From Paenarthrobacter sp. A20 (GTDB taxonomy: Bacteria > Actinomycetota > Actinomycetes > Actinomycetales > Micrococcaceae), in assembly GCF_024168825.1 (NCBI RefSeq), contig NZ_JALJWH010000001.1:3782001-3846000 (forward strand): 64,000 bases of DNA, in the 5' to 3' direction. Shown here one piece after another: positions 11,084 to 20,444 of this stretch. A program made the translations under genes and the position numbers. A model generated the notes under the pieces. The model was not told the DNA's origin, searched no databases, and saw only the letters and a list, made by a program, of their open reading frames with translations. Within the stretch, counting starts at the first letter, position 1. Each line of letters opens with the position of its first letter.

Positions 11084-13762
11084 TCAGCGCTTGGCTATCG
11101 CATCCACCACCGCTGTGAGGGCCTCAGAGACCTTCCCAGCGTCGGCGCCGCCGCCCTGGGCGACGTCATCCTTGCCGCCACCGCCGCCGCCAAGGATGCC
11201 TGCGGCCAGTCGGACCAGCGCTCCGGCCTTCACGCCGGCTTCGCGGGCCGCCTCATTGGTGGCGATGAGGATCACGGGACGGTCATTGCTGATGCCGGCC
11301 ACGGCCACGGTGGCAGCTTCGGAGCCCAACCGGCTGCGAAGGTCCAAAGCGAGGTTCCGGAGATCGTCCGCTCCGCCAACCTGACCGGCGTCGTGGGCTA
11401 CGACCCGTACGCCTGCGGCATCCTTGGCGGTGCCCACCAAAGTGGCCGCCGCAGCGGTCAACTGCTCCTTGCGAAGTCGGTCGAGTTCCTTCTCCGTGGC
11501 CTTCAACTTGCTCAGGGTGCTGGAGATGCGGTCCGCAAGCTGACCGGAAGGGACTTTCAAGAGCTCCGTGAGCTCTGTGACCAGTGCCCGCTCAGCGGCG
11601 AGGTGACGGAAGGCATCCAGGCCAACGAAGGCCTCAACGCGCCGGTTTCCCGAGCCAACAGACTGCTCGCCCAGCAGCGAGAGGCTACCGATCAGGGAGG
11701 TGTTGGACACGTGCGTGCCACCACACAACTCACGGGACCAGGCGCCGTCGATCTCCACGACACGAACTTCGCTGCCGTAGTTTTCACCGAACAGCGCCAT
11801 GGCACCCAGTGCCTTGGCTTCCGCGAGCCCCATCACCTTGGTGTCCACCCGGAAGTTATTCCGAATGGCAATGTTGGAGACCTCTTCGATTTCGGAGCGC
11901 GTGGCAGTGCTGAGGCCCTCCCCCCAGGCGAAGTCGAAGCGAAGGTATCCGGCCTTGTTGTAGGAACCGCGCTGGGTGGCTTCCGGGCCGAGGATCTGGT
12001 GCAGGGCGGCGTGCACGATGTGCGTTCCTGTGTGAGCCTGCTCGGCCGCATGCCGGCGTTCACGGTCCACGGCGGCGCGCACCAGCGCGTCAGAGGCAAT
12101 CTCACCTTCGCGGACAATCGCCTTATGGACGCTGAGGCCCTTGATGGGACGCTGGACGTCCAAAACTTCCACCACGAAACCGTCGCCGGTGATGAGGCCG
12201 GTGTCAGCGGACTGGCCACCGGCTTCGGCGTAGAACGGGGTTTCGTTGAGGACCAGCTCAATCTCGTCGCCCGTGGAGGCATGCGCTACCGGCCGGCCAC
12301 CGCTGACGATTCCACGGACCTTGGACTCGCCCTCAAGTTCTTCATAGCCCGTAAAGACGGTCTCGCCCTTGCCGAGGAGCTCCTGGTAGGCGCTGAGGTC
12401 GGCATGGCCACCCTTCTTGCCCTTGGCGTCGGCCTGCGCACGCTGGCGCTGCTCGAGCATGAGCGCGCGGAAGCCTGCCTCATCGACCTTGAGCCCGGCT
12501 TCTTCCGCCATTTCGAGGGTCAGGTCAATGGGGAAACCATAAGTGTCGTGAAGCGCGAAGGCGTCGGCACCGGACAACGGAACCCCGGCGGCCTTCGATT
12601 CGGCAACGGCATCCTCCAGGCGGGCCGTACCGGAAGCAATGGTGCGCAGGAACGCCTTTTCTTCGGCATAGGCGATGCGGCTGATGCGGGCGAAATCGGT
12701 CTCCACCACCGGGTACACGCCCTTCATTGCGTCACGTGAGGCGGGGAGAAGGTCCGGCAGGCAGGCTTTTTCGACGCCGAGCAGGCGCATGGCACGTACG
12801 GCACGGCGGATCAGGCGGCGCAACACATAGCCGCGGCCTTCGTTGGACGGTGAAACTCCATCAGCGATCAGCATCAGGGCAGATCGGATATGGTCACCCA
12901 CGACGCGCATGCGGACATCGTCCGTGTGGTGCGGGTCTTCCGGGGACTCAGCCGAGGTGTACTCGCGGCCGGACAGTTCAGCGGCCTTGTCGATGACCGG
13001 ACGAACCTGGTCGGTCTCATACATGTTCTCGACGCCCTGGAGGATCATCGCGAGGCGTTCCATGCCCAGGCCGGTGTCGATATTCTTCTGGGGCAGTTCC
13101 CCGACGATGTCGAAGTCAACCTTGGAGCGGACGTTCTCGATCTGGTACTGCATGAACACGAGGTTCCAGATCTCGATGTACCGGGTTTCGTCGGCCAAAG
13201 GGCCGCCTTCGATTCCGTAGGCTGGGCCACGGTCGTAGTAGATCTCGGAGCAGGGGCCCGCCGGGCCAGGCTGGCCGGTGGACCAGTAATTGTCTGCTTT
13301 GCCCATGCGCTGGATTCGCTCAGCAGGGATCCCGGTGTTCTTGAGCCACAGTTCTTTGGCTTCGTCGTCTTCTTCGTAGACGGTCACCCAAAGGCGCTCG
13401 GCGGGCAGGCCATAGCCGCCGTCGTCAACGCTCGTGGTGAGCAGCTCGAAGGCGAACTTGATGGCGTCTTCCTTGAAGTAGTCGCCAAAGGAGAAGTTTC
13501 CGCACATCTGGAAGAATGTGCCGTGGCGGGCCGTCTTTCCCACTTCCTCGATGTCGCCGGTGCGGATGCACTTCTGGACGCTCGTGGCACGGCTGTAGGG
13601 GGGCTCTTCGCGCGCAGTCAGGTACGGAATGAACGGCACCATTCCGGCCACAGTGAAGAGAAGGGACGGGTCGCTGGAAACGAGCGACGCGGAGGGAACG
13701 GCGGTGTGACCCTTGCTGACAAAAAAGTCCACCCAGCGTTTGGTGATCTCCTGCGACTTCAT
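11084..13762 (-). CDS. alaS: Alanyl-tRNA synthetase
   Basis: A class II synthetase that charges tRNA-Ala. It has 892 residues from the ATG at 13762 (MKSQEITKRWVDFFVSKGHT); an upstream in-frame extension to 14005 overlaps a small gene and has no family similarity. Domains in order are catalytic core, tRNA recognition, editing domain with THIVHAALH and CGGTHVSNT zinc ligands, and the C-Ala domain with a GGGGGKDDVAQGGG glycine-rich block near the end. Confidence 0.98.
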   Translation of the reverse strand: MKSQEITKRWVDFFVSKGHTAVPSASLVSSDPSLLFTVAGMVPFIPYLTAREEPPYSRATSVQKCIRTGDIEEVGKTARHGTFFQMCGNFSFGDYFKEDAIKFAFELLTTSVDDGGYGLPAERLWVTVYEEDDEAKELWLKNTGIPAERIQRMGKADNYWSTGQPGPAGPCSEIYYDRGPAYGIEGGPLADETRYIEIWNLVFMQYQIENVRSKVDFDIVGELPQKNIDTGLGMERLAMILQGVENMYETDQVRPVIDKAAELSGREYTSAESPEDPHHTDDVRMRVVGDHIRSALMLIADGVSPSNEGRGYVLRRLIRRAVRAMRLLGVEKACLPDLLPASRDAMKGVYPVVETDFARISRIAYAEEKAFLRTIASGTARLEDAVAESKAAGVPLSGADAFALHDTYGFPIDLTLEMAEEAGLKVDEAGFRALMLEQRQRAQADAKGKKGGHADLSAYQELLGKGETVFTGYEELEGESKVRGIVSGGRPVAHASTGDEIELVLNETPFYAEAGGQSADTGLITGDGFVVEVLDVQRPIKGLSVHKAIVREGEIASDALVRAAVDRERRHAAEQAHTGTHIVHAALHQILGPEATQRGSYNKAGYLRFDFAWGEGLSTATRSEIEEVSNIAIRNNFRVDTKVMGLAEAKALGAMALFGENYGSEVRVVEIDGAWSRELCGGTHVSNTSLIGSLSLLGEQSVGSGNRRVEAFVGLDAFRHLAAERALVTELTELLKVPSGQLADRISSTLSKLKATEKELDRLRKEQLTAAAATLVGTAKDAAGVRVVAHDAGQVGGADDLRNLALDLRSRLGSEAATVAVAGISNDRPVILIATNEAAREAGVKAGALVRLAAGILGGGGGGKDDVAQGGGADAGKVSEALTAVVDAIAKR

Positions 13763-13857
13763 TAGCTGATTTCTTACCCTTCTCAATTCACTGCACATGA
13801 TGTGCGCGGTACCGGCTGGTGCCGTTCCGCAGTTTTCCATTCTGCCCTGTTGAGGGC

Positions 13858-13878
13858 GCGGGAGCGAACCGCTCCCGC
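13858..13878. terminator. Hairpin at the end of the small membrane-protein gene
   Basis: Perfect nine-base stem GCGGGAGCG / CGCTCCCGC with an AAC loop. It reaches the stop codon of the gene at 13878-14108 and precedes alaS. No T-rich tail follows on the minus strand, so termination strength is uncertain. Confidence 0.5.
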
Positions 13879-14108
13879 TAGCGGCGGCCTGTTCCGGCGT
13901 CGTCAATACCCAACGCCGCACGCAGGTCCTCTTCGCGCTGGTGCATGCCCGCCCGCACGGCGTCGGCAAAATCGAACAAACCATCAGCCATCCGGCCCAC
14001 GGCACGATTCAGGCCCTCGGGACCGATGTTGGCCTGGGCTTCGGTGATCTTCCGGAAGGCTATGACGCCAATGACGACGCCTATGCCCATCCACGCAATT
14101 CTTTTCAT
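13878..14108 (-). CDS. Small membrane-anchored protein of unknown function
   Basis: A 76-residue protein starting MKRIAWMGIGVVIGVIAFRK. Residues 4-18 form a hydrophobic N-terminal helix, followed by an amphipathic, charged tail (~20-76). It is conserved in position between alaS and the DUF948 gene in related actinobacteria, as I recall, but has no assigned function. It probably forms a small operon with the DUF948 gene, about 39 bases upstream. The ATG is the only reasonable start. Confidence 0.75.
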   Translation of the reverse strand: MKRIAWMGIGVVIGVIAFRKITEAQANIGPEGLNRAVGRMADGLFDFADAVRAGMHQREEDLRAALGIDDAGTGRR

Positions 14109-14147
14109 GGGTTTCTGCTCTCCCGTATAGTTCAGCGGCTACTGAGT

Positions 14148-14522
14148 TCAGCGGCTGCGGCGGCCGGAGGTAGGTGATCGGCGCCCAGCAAATGCCGAGC
14201 GTACGCCGTAGCTGAACGCGGCCACCTTGATTAAGGGAGAACCAACCGTGGCAGCCACGAGCGAGGACAACGCGGAGATATTGGCCGAGGCGTCCGAGAC
14301 GTTGGAGGCGATGCCGTCAACCTTCTTCAGCTGCTGGTTGGTGGTGGAGACCGTAGCGGTCACTTCATCCATCAGGGGCGTCGCGCCATCGCTGATGGAC
14401 CGGATCGAAGTGCGGACCTCGTCAAAAACGCCGCCCAGCTTCAAGATTGGCACAGCCAACAACAACACAAGGAGCGCGAAGACTCCTGCTGCGATGAGGC
14501 CGGCGATGTCGCCACCAGACAT
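14148..14522 (-). CDS. DUF948-type membrane protein
   Basis: A 124-residue protein with one N-terminal transmembrane helix (about residues 6-27) and a soluble helical region. The latter reads like the DUF948 coiled coil of methyl-accepting-like small proteins (for example PLMDEVTATVSTTNQQLKKV). The C-terminus is basic and ends GRRSPTSGRRSR. Function is unknown. It lies between rpsD and alaS and is followed by the 76-residue membrane protein. Confidence 0.8.
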   Translation of the reverse strand: MSGGDIAGLIAAGVFALLVLLLAVPILKLGGVFDEVRTSIRSISDGATPLMDEVTATVSTTNQQLKKVDGIASNVSDASANISALSSLVAATVGSPLIKVAAFSYGVRSAFAGRRSPTSGRRSR

Positions 14523-14624
14523 AGAACTCTTCTCCTAGGGTCGTTGCGCTGCCCTGCACCAGCCGTATATCGGCTTTGGACAAGGCCTCCCCAGTACCTT
14601 ACCTACTTTGGACCGGTACCTTAC

Positions 14625-14666
14625 ATACAAAGAAGCCCGCGGCATGTGCCACGGGCTTCTTTGTAT
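14625..14666. terminator. Terminator downstream of rpsD
   Basis: Perfect 15-base inverted repeat ATACAAAGAAGCCCG / CGGGCTTCTTTGTAT at 14625-14639 and 14652-14666. In the minus direction the stem is followed by T-rich sequence. It lies 14 bases after the rpsD stop. Confidence 0.85.
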
Positions 14667-14679
14667 GCGCTGCTGGAAT

Positions 14680-15300
14680 TTAGCGAGCGTAGAATTCGAC
14701 GACGAGCTGCTCTTCGCAGATCACGGGGACCTCGGAGCGCTTCGGGCGACGAACCAGGCGTGCCTGCAGGGCGTCGATCTTGACGTCCAGGTATGCCGGC
14801 ACGTTGTTCAGAACGTGTGCGCCTGCAGCTGCCACCTGGAACGGGGGCATGACCTCGGAGCGGCTGTGAACGTGGATGAGCTGGCCTTCGCCAACGCGGA
14901 AGGACGGGCGGTCCACGCGGATGCCGTCAACCATGATGTGGCGGTGCACAACCAGCTGGCGGGCCTGTGCGATGGTGCGGGCGAAGCCTGCACGGAGCAC
15001 GAGGGCGTCCAGACGCATTTCGAGCAGTTCAACCAGGTTTTCACCGGTCAGGCCCTTGGTGCGGCGTGCTTCTTCGAAGGCACGGGTCATCTGGGCTTCG
15101 CGGATGCCGTACTGGGCGCGCAGACGCTGCTTTTCGCGCAGACGTACGGCGTAGTCGGAGTCCTGCTTCTTGCGGGCACGGCCATGCTCACCGGGGCCGT
15201 ACGGGCGGCGCTCCATGTACTTGGCGGCCTTGGGGGTCAGAGCAATACCGAGGGCACGCGAAAGGCGTGCGGTACGGCGAGCACGAGTGTTGTTAGCCAC
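14680..15300 (-). CDS. rpsD: 30S ribosomal protein S4
   Basis: A primary 16S rRNA-binding protein of the small subunit. It has 206 residues, starting VANNTRARRTARLSRALG. An S4 RNA-binding domain lies around residues 94-155 (RLDALVLRAGFARTIAQARQ). GTG start with GGAAGGAC upstream. It is transcribed alone from a 214-base leader and ends at a strong terminator, away from the alpha operon where many bacteria keep it. The lone location is usual in Micrococcaceae. Confidence 0.97.
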   Translation of the reverse strand: MANNTRARRTARLSRALGIALTPKAAKYMERRPYGPGEHGRARKKQDSDYAVRLREKQRLRAQYGIREAQMTRAFEEARRTKGLTGENLVELLEMRLDALVLRAGFARTIAQARQLVVHRHIMVDGIRVDRPSFRVGEGQLIHVHSRSEVMPPFQVAAAGAHVLNNVPAYLDVKIDALQARLVRRPKRSEVPVICEEQLVVEFYAR

Positions 15301-15514
15301 TTGTGTCCTTCCAATTACTGCGGTGTGTCAGTGTTACTGGCCTCCATCAGGGAGAGCATCGGCCAACCGCTGCCTCTTGCTACTAGCCCGGGCGCACAGC
15401 ACTGTTGAAGGAATCTTCAGTGGGATTGTGCGTCAGGCCATGCCAGACAAGGATCAATCCTACCATGGGCAAGTCCGCTGCCCTGCGGCCCAGCCTTGAG
15501 GCACGGGTCCGCGG

Positions 15515-17020
15515 CTACTCCCCACGCACGATCTTGCGGAGCCGCTCCAACCTGGCCGCAATATCCCTTTCGGCTCCGTTATTGGTGGGCTCGTAATAGT
15601 CTTTGCCCACCAAATCGTCCGGCGGATACTGCTGCGTGGCCACACCGTGGGGTTCGTCGTGCGCGTACTTGTAGCTCTTGCCATGTCCCAGTTGCTTGGC
15701 TCCCGGGTAGTGCGCATCCCGCAAATGCATGGGAATGCCGCCGCCGAAACCTGCACGGACATCGGCCACCGCTTTGTTCAAACCCATGTACGCGGCATTG
15801 GACTTGGGCGCGGTAGCCAGATGGACCACGGCTTCAGCGAGAACGATCCGCCCCTCCGGCATGCCGATCAGCTGCACTGCCTGAGCCGCCGCTACCGCCG
15901 TCTGCAGTGCTGTCGGGTCAGCCATTCCGATGTCTTCGGCCGCGGAAATCACGATGCGCCTCGCAACGAACCGCGGGTCCTCCCCGGCCTCGAGCATCCG
16001 CGCCAGGTAGTGCAGAGCGGCATCCACATCAGAGCCACGGATGGACTTGATGAATGCACTGGCCACGTCATAGTGCTGGTCCCCTGCCCGGTCGTAACGA
16101 ACTGCTGCCGCATCCAAGGCCCTCTCGGTGTGGCGTAGTTCCACCAGTACCGGGGCGTCAGGTGCGCCGTCGTTGGCGAGCCCCGGTTCGCCGTCGTCAG
16201 TCTCCCCATCCGGCCCGGGCCCGCCTCCATCCGCCCCGGCAGCGTCGGAAGTCCCGACGGCGGTGGTGTCACCGAACGCGACACCGGCGGCGGCCTCCAG
16301 GGCTGTCAGTGCCCTGCGGGCATCGCCTCCGGAGAGACGAACGAGGTGGTCCAAGGCTTCGGGACTGAGTTCCACGCGTCCGGCAAGGCCGCGGGCATCG
16401 GCGACGGCCCGCTGAAGCAGTCCTGAAATGTCGTCATCGGTGAGCGGCTTCAGCGTCAGCAGGAGCGACCTCGACAACAGCGGCGACACCACCGAGAACG
16501 ACGGATTCTCCGTCGTGGCCGCCACCAGCACCACCCAGCGGTTCTCCACGCCCGGCAGCAGGGCATCCTGTTGTGCCTTATTGAAGCGGTGGATCTCGTC
16601 GAGGAAAAGGACGGTGGTCTTCTTATAAAGATCGCGCGCAGTCAGTGCTTCGTCCATGACACGGCGGACATCCTTGACTCCCGCGGTGATGGCGGATAAT
16701 TCAACGAACTTCCTGCCGGGGCCCCGTGCGATCACATGGGCAAGCGTGGTCTTACCGGTTCCAGGCGGCCCCCACAAGATCACGGAGCTCGGGCCGGCGG
16801 GGCCGGCAGCCTCGGCACCGGCCGCCAGCTGCCGAAGCGGGGAACCTTGCCCCAGCAAATGCTGCTGCCCCACAACGTCATCCAACGTACGGGGGCGCAT
16901 CCGGACTGCCAACGGACTGCGCTGGGAGGCCATCCAATTGGCGTCGGAAGGTCCCCCGGTGGCAGGCAGGTCCTCCGACTCGTCGTCGTTGACTGCACCG
17001 GCACCAAAGAGATCTTCCAC
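15515..17020 (-). CDS. rarA: Replication-associated recombination protein A (RarA/MgsA AAA+ ATPase)
   Basis: A RarA-like AAA+ clamp-loader relative acting at stalled replication forks. It has 501 residues. The N-terminal 35 residues are acidic and variable. Walker A GPPGTGKT is at 84-91, Walker B reads FLDEIHR, and the C-terminal MgsA tetramerisation domain contains [20 protein letters not shown]. An acidic/Gly-rich insert of about 45 residues follows the AAA+ lid (around 250-295), longer than in E. coli RarA. The GTG start at 17020 lacks a clear Shine-Dalgarno. Divergent from the acVLRF1-like gene. Confidence 0.94.
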   Translation of the reverse strand: MEDLFGAGAVNDDESEDLPATGGPSDANWMASQRSPLAVRMRPRTLDDVVGQQHLLGQGSPLRQLAAGAEAAGPAGPSSVILWGPPGTGKTTLAHVIARGPGRKFVELSAITAGVKDVRRVMDEALTARDLYKKTTVLFLDEIHRFNKAQQDALLPGVENRWVVLVAATTENPSFSVVSPLLSRSLLLTLKPLTDDDISGLLQRAVADARGLAGRVELSPEALDHLVRLSGGDARRALTALEAAAGVAFGDTTAVGTSDAAGADGGGPGPDGETDDGEPGLANDGAPDAPVLVELRHTERALDAAAVRYDRAGDQHYDVASAFIKSIRGSDVDAALHYLARMLEAGEDPRFVARRIVISAAEDIGMADPTALQTAVAAAQAVQLIGMPEGRIVLAEAVVHLATAPKSNAAYMGLNKAVADVRAGFGGGIPMHLRDAHYPGAKQLGHGKSYKYAHDEPHGVATQQYPPDDLVGKDYYEPTNNGAERDIAARLERLRKIVRGE

Positions 17021-17061
17021 ATGGATAGGCTACTCATAGTTCCAGCAAAGGAGACATCGAC

Positions 17062-17670
17062 GTGGACCGCCCCCCATCCACCCCACCGCCGAAGCAACCA
17101 AATACCGTCTCACGCACCGCACTGGTACCGGCTCAGCGGATCCATGGGTGGGTGGACAGGTTCACCGCCGGCCATGGGCCCCTGGTTGAAAACTTCGACG
17201 ACGCCGGGCTCCTCCTGCATGCCGCTGACGGTGCCACCGCACTGCTGAGGCCGCCTTGGCCCGCAGATGGAAGACCAGGCCGCGGAACCACTGGGCTTGA
17301 GCGCCTTGCATCACTCGCCGCCCAGGAACGCGCCCTCGGCCTGCTGCTGGTTCGCCGCGGCGGCTACGCCCTGGCCTCGGCCAGCGGAACCACCGTCTTT
17401 GCTTCAAAGAGCGGCAACCGCTTCATCGACGCCAAGACCACAGCGGAGCACGCGGCAAAAGTCTTTGCCGGACAACACATCGAATACATCGTTCCCGGCG
17501 GTGACAGGGCCCTGGTGGAACAGGTCCTTGCGCAACCCGCCCTTAAAGCCGTGGGGGCCCGCACACGCCTGGCCTTCCTTGATGTTCAGGCGGCCAAATC
17601 CGCGACCCTTCCCAAAGCGGCCGCCGACGCCTGCTCTATCCGGATCACCGTGACGGATCCCCCTGGTTAG
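17062..17670 (+). CDS. acVLRF1-like (Vms1/eRF1-related) release-factor-fold protein
   Basis: A 202-residue protein starting at a GTG after AAAGGAGA. It resembles the actinobacterial VLRF1 family, relatives of Vms1/ANKZF1 and eRF1 that hydrolyse peptidyl-tRNA on stalled ribosomes. Family-like blocks are LLLVRRGGYAL (~96-106), VFASKSGNRF (~113-122), VPGGDRALVEQVL and a late LAFLDV. The stretch between GNRF and VPGGD, where family members carry a Gln-rich catalytic loop, is short and has one Gln only (FAGQH). The gene may therefore be a divergent or inactive member. It ends overlapping the convergent acetyltransferase gene. Confidence 0.6.
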   Translation: MDRPPSTPPPKQPNTVSRTALVPAQRIHGWVDRFTAGHGPLVENFDDAGLLLHAADGATALLRPPWPADGRPGRGTTGLERLASLAAQERALGLLLVRRGGYALASASGTTVFASKSGNRFIDAKTTAEHAAKVFAGQHIEYIVPGGDRALVEQVLAQPALKAVGARTRLAFLDVQAAKSATLPKAAADACSIRITVTDPPG

Positions 17671-18470
17671 CAGCCGCTGACCGAACGTTTCAGGGGAGCC
17701 TGCCGGTACAAGTAGCTGCCATGCTCCGTGAAACCTGCTTGGGCGTATAGGCCCTGGGCGCCATGATTGGCGGCTGTGACCAGCAGCCAAAAACCCTCGA
17801 GGCCCCGCTGTGCACCGGCCTCCAGCAACCCGTTCAGCACGCGCGTGCCGTAGCCCTTCCTCCGGTGTTCCACAGATGTCGCCATGCTGTAAATGCCACC
17901 CCAGCCATCCACCAAAGCGAGGCGTCCGACGGCGGCGGGAACGCCGTCGTCGTCCCTCACCAACGCGTACGCGGCCGGGCAACCGGAGAGAATCTTTTGC
18001 GCGACCGAAAGTTCGGGGTCGCCGCCACGACCGTCGACAGACCACCACACACTGAGCCATTCCGCCGAGGGAACATCACTGAGTTCCACGTCCGGCCCTG
18101 GAAGGTTGGCCGGCACACCGTCGCGGCCGCGGACCATGATCTTCGTTTCGGACTGCCGGGTGAAGCGCTGCCGGTCCAGGACGCCGTTGAGGGCAGCGCT
18201 TCGGGAGTCATCGAACACCTGGAAGATCAGGGGAAGCCGGCGACGCCTGTACCACTCCGAGGCGGTACGGACGGATCGCGTAAGGCGAACGTCCGAGTCA
18301 GCGGCAGCAGTGAATGCCGGCGCCATCGGCCACACAGAGTTTGCGCGCTGCGTTACGCCCTCCGAGGCCCGCAGCACCCACTTCACCGTGCTATCGCACT
18401 CAAGGTCTTCCCGCTCGATGGCAGGCCACGCCTTGTCCATGAGTGTTTCGATGGTCGCTTGGTCAACCAC
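17667..18470 (-). CDS. GNAT-family N-acetyltransferase
   Basis: A 267-residue protein. The C-terminal ~110 residues are a GNAT domain, with the acetyl-CoA loop RRKGYG (motif R-x-x-G-x-G) and a following NHGAQGLYAQAGF segment typical of motif B. The N-terminal half is a degenerate GNAT-like region, as in two-domain actinobacterial acetyltransferases. The substrate is unknown. It is convergent with the acVLRF1-like gene; the two stop codons overlap (17667-17670). The aspS terminator lies just upstream of its start. Confidence 0.88.
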   Translation of the reverse strand: MVDQATIETLMDKAWPAIEREDLECDSTVKWVLRASEGVTQRANSVWPMAPAFTAAADSDVRLTRSVRTASEWYRRRRLPLIFQVFDDSRSAALNGVLDRQRFTRQSETKIMVRGRDGVPANLPGPDVELSDVPSAEWLSVWWSVDGRGGDPELSVAQKILSGCPAAYALVRDDDGVPAAVGRLALVDGWGGIYSMATSVEHRRKGYGTRVLNGLLEAGAQRGLEGFWLLVTAANHGAQGLYAQAGFTEHGSYLYRQAPLKRSVSGC

Positions 18471-18502
18471 AGTCCCGTCTCCTTCGCTGGCAGAAACACC
18501 AA

Positions 18503-18528
18503 AGGCTCCCCACCGCAGTGGGGAGCCT
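18503..18528 (-). terminator. aspS terminator
   Basis: Inverted repeat AGGCTCCCCAC / GTGGGGAGCCT (18503-18513 and 18518-18528), followed on the minus strand by TTTGGTGTTT. It lies 12 bases after the aspS stop. Confidence 0.85.
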
Positions 18529-18540
18529 ATGGGCGTTGTT

Positions 18541-20334
18541 CTATTCGGACGTCGATTCTGCCTTGGCGGCAGGCTTGGCCTCGGGCTTGAAGTCGACGCC
18601 GGCCTCCTTGCGCTGCTGCGGCGTGATCGGCGCAGGTGCCGCCGTCAGTGGGTCGTAGCCGTTACCCGACTTCGGGAACGCAATGACGTCGCGGATGGAC
18701 TCCACGCCGGCAAGCAAGGCAACAACACGGTCCCAGCCAAGGGCCATGCCGCCGTGCGGAGGAGCGCCGTACTTGAAACCCTCCAGCAGGAAGCCAAACT
18801 TGGTCTCGGCGTCTTCCTTGTCCAGCCCCATGAGCTGGAAGACGCGTTCCTGCACTTCGCGCTCGTGGATACGGATGGAGCCGCCACCGATCTCGTTGCC
18901 GTTGCAAACGATGTCGTAGGCGTACGAGAGTGCGGACTCCGGATCCTTATCGAAGGTGTCCAGGAACTCAGGCTTGGGCGAAGTGAACGCATGGTGCACT
19001 GCCGTCCACTGGCCTCCTCCGACAGCTACGTCACCGGAAGCCACGGCCGCGGCGGCGGGCTCGAACATGGGAGCGTCCACGATCCAGACGAACGCCCAGT
19101 CCTTGGGATCGATCAAACCGGTGCGGTGACCGATTTCAACCCGGGCAGCACCGAGGAGGGCGCGCGCGGCGGACTTCTCACCTGCGGCGAAGAAGATGCA
19201 GTCACCGGGCTTGGCACCTACGGCATCGGCCAAGCCGGCGCGCTCTTCGTCCGTGAGGTTCTTGGCGACGGGACCGGCGAGCTCGCCGTCTTCCTTGAAG
19301 AGGACATAGGCCAGGCCCTTGTGTCCGCGCTGCTTGGCGAATTCCTGCCAACCGTCCAGGGTTCGGCGGGGCTGCGAAGCGCCACCGGGCATGACCACGG
19401 CGCCGACGTACGGTGCCTTGAAGACGCCGAAATTGGTGTCCTTGAAGAACTCCGTGAGTTCCGTCAGTTCCACGCCGAAACGCAGGTCCGGCTTGTCCGA
19501 GCCGTACTTGGCCATGGCGTCCAGGTACGTCATGCGGCGGATGGGAGTGGGGATCTCAACGTCAATCAGCTGCCACAGGGCCTTGACGATCGCCTCCCCA
19601 AGCTCGATGACATCGTCCTGGTCCACGAAGCTGGCTTCGATGTCCAACTGCGTGAATTCGGGCTGGCGGTCAGCGCGGAAGTCCTCATCACGGTAGCAAC
19701 GGGCAATCTGGTAGTACTTCTCAAAGCCGCCTACTTGGAGGAGCTGCTTGAAAAGCTGGGGCGACTGCGGAAGGGCGTACCAGGAACCCGGGGCCAAGCG
19801 GGCCGGAACGACGAAGTCGCGGGCGCCTTCCGGCGTCGAACGCGTCAGCGTGGGGGTCTCGATTTCGATGTAGCCGCGCTGGTGCAGCAGTTCACGTGCT
19901 ACCCGGTTGGCTTCAGAACGAAGGCGCATGTTGCGGGCAGGGCCGGGACGGCGAAGGTCCAGGTAGCGGTGCTTGAGCCGGGCTTCCTCGCCAACTTCCA
20001 CGTGCTCGTCGATCTGGAACGGGAGTGGCTCGGACGTGTTGAGAATAACAACCTGATCGGCGATAACCTCGATGTCGCCTGTCGCCAGTGCAGGGTTCTC
20101 GTTGCCTTCAGGACGCTTGTTGACGGTGCCCGTCACCTGCAGCACGTACTCGTTCCGCAGGCCGTGGAAGACTTCTTCCTCACGGACGACCACCTGGGCG
20201 ACACCGGACGCGTCACGCAGGTCGACGAATGCAACGCCACCGTGATCACGGCGGCGGCCCACCCAGCCGGCCAGGGTAACGGTTTGTCCAATGTGCTCGG
20301 AGCGAAGTGATCCGAGGTCATGTGTGCGCAGCAC
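18541..20334 (-). CDS. aspS: Aspartyl-tRNA synthetase
   Basis: A class II synthetase with an N-terminal OB-fold anticodon domain (about 1-110), catalytic core and the bacterial GAD insertion. It has 597 residues. Motif 2 appears as [19 protein letters not shown] and motif 3 as [10 protein letters not shown]. The GTG start ([19 protein letters not shown]) has AAAGGAA upstream. The enzyme may be discriminating or non-discriminating; gatCAB, if present, is outside the window. It lies downstream of hisS and is separated from it by a 110-base gap containing a small hairpin. Confidence 0.97.
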   Translation of the reverse strand: MLRTHDLGSLRSEHIGQTVTLAGWVGRRRDHGGVAFVDLRDASGVAQVVVREEEVFHGLRNEYVLQVTGTVNKRPEGNENPALATGDIEVIADQVVILNTSEPLPFQIDEHVEVGEEARLKHRYLDLRRPGPARNMRLRSEANRVARELLHQRGYIEIETPTLTRSTPEGARDFVVPARLAPGSWYALPQSPQLFKQLLQVGGFEKYYQIARCYRDEDFRADRQPEFTQLDIEASFVDQDDVIELGEAIVKALWQLIDVEIPTPIRRMTYLDAMAKYGSDKPDLRFGVELTELTEFFKDTNFGVFKAPYVGAVVMPGGASQPRRTLDGWQEFAKQRGHKGLAYVLFKEDGELAGPVAKNLTDEERAGLADAVGAKPGDCIFFAAGEKSAARALLGAARVEIGHRTGLIDPKDWAFVWIVDAPMFEPAAAAVASGDVAVGGGQWTAVHHAFTSPKPEFLDTFDKDPESALSYAYDIVCNGNEIGGGSIRIHEREVQERVFQLMGLDKEDAETKFGFLLEGFKYGAPPHGGMALGWDRVVALLAGVESIRDVIAFPKSGNGYDPLTAAPAPITPQQRKEAGVDFKPEAKPAAKAESTSE

Positions 20335-20412
20335 AGCATTCCTTTCAGCATGAAATTTAGAGGGACCACTGCGAAGCGGTCCCGTCCGAGTTTACCCGCC
20401 CCGGCCACGGCT

Positions 20413-20428
20413 CCTGCCATAAGGCAGG
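20413..20428. terminator. Small hairpin after hisS
   Basis: CCTGCC-ATAA-GGCAGG stem-loop 16 bases beyond the hisS stop, with no T-run. It may attenuate or end hisS transcripts before aspS. Confidence 0.4.
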
Positions 20429-20444
20429 ACAAGCATTGTGTGTC

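Noticed and set aside
11072..12739. A 555-codon frame antisense to alaS
   Set aside because: Shadow of alaS; no recognisable domain or ribosome-binding site.
17893..20310. An 805-codon open frame antisense to aspS and the GNAT gene
   Set aside because: High-GC codon bias leaves the opposite frame open. The aspS reading has a complete synthetase sequence, a proper start with AAAGGAA and a terminator; the antisense product has no family features.
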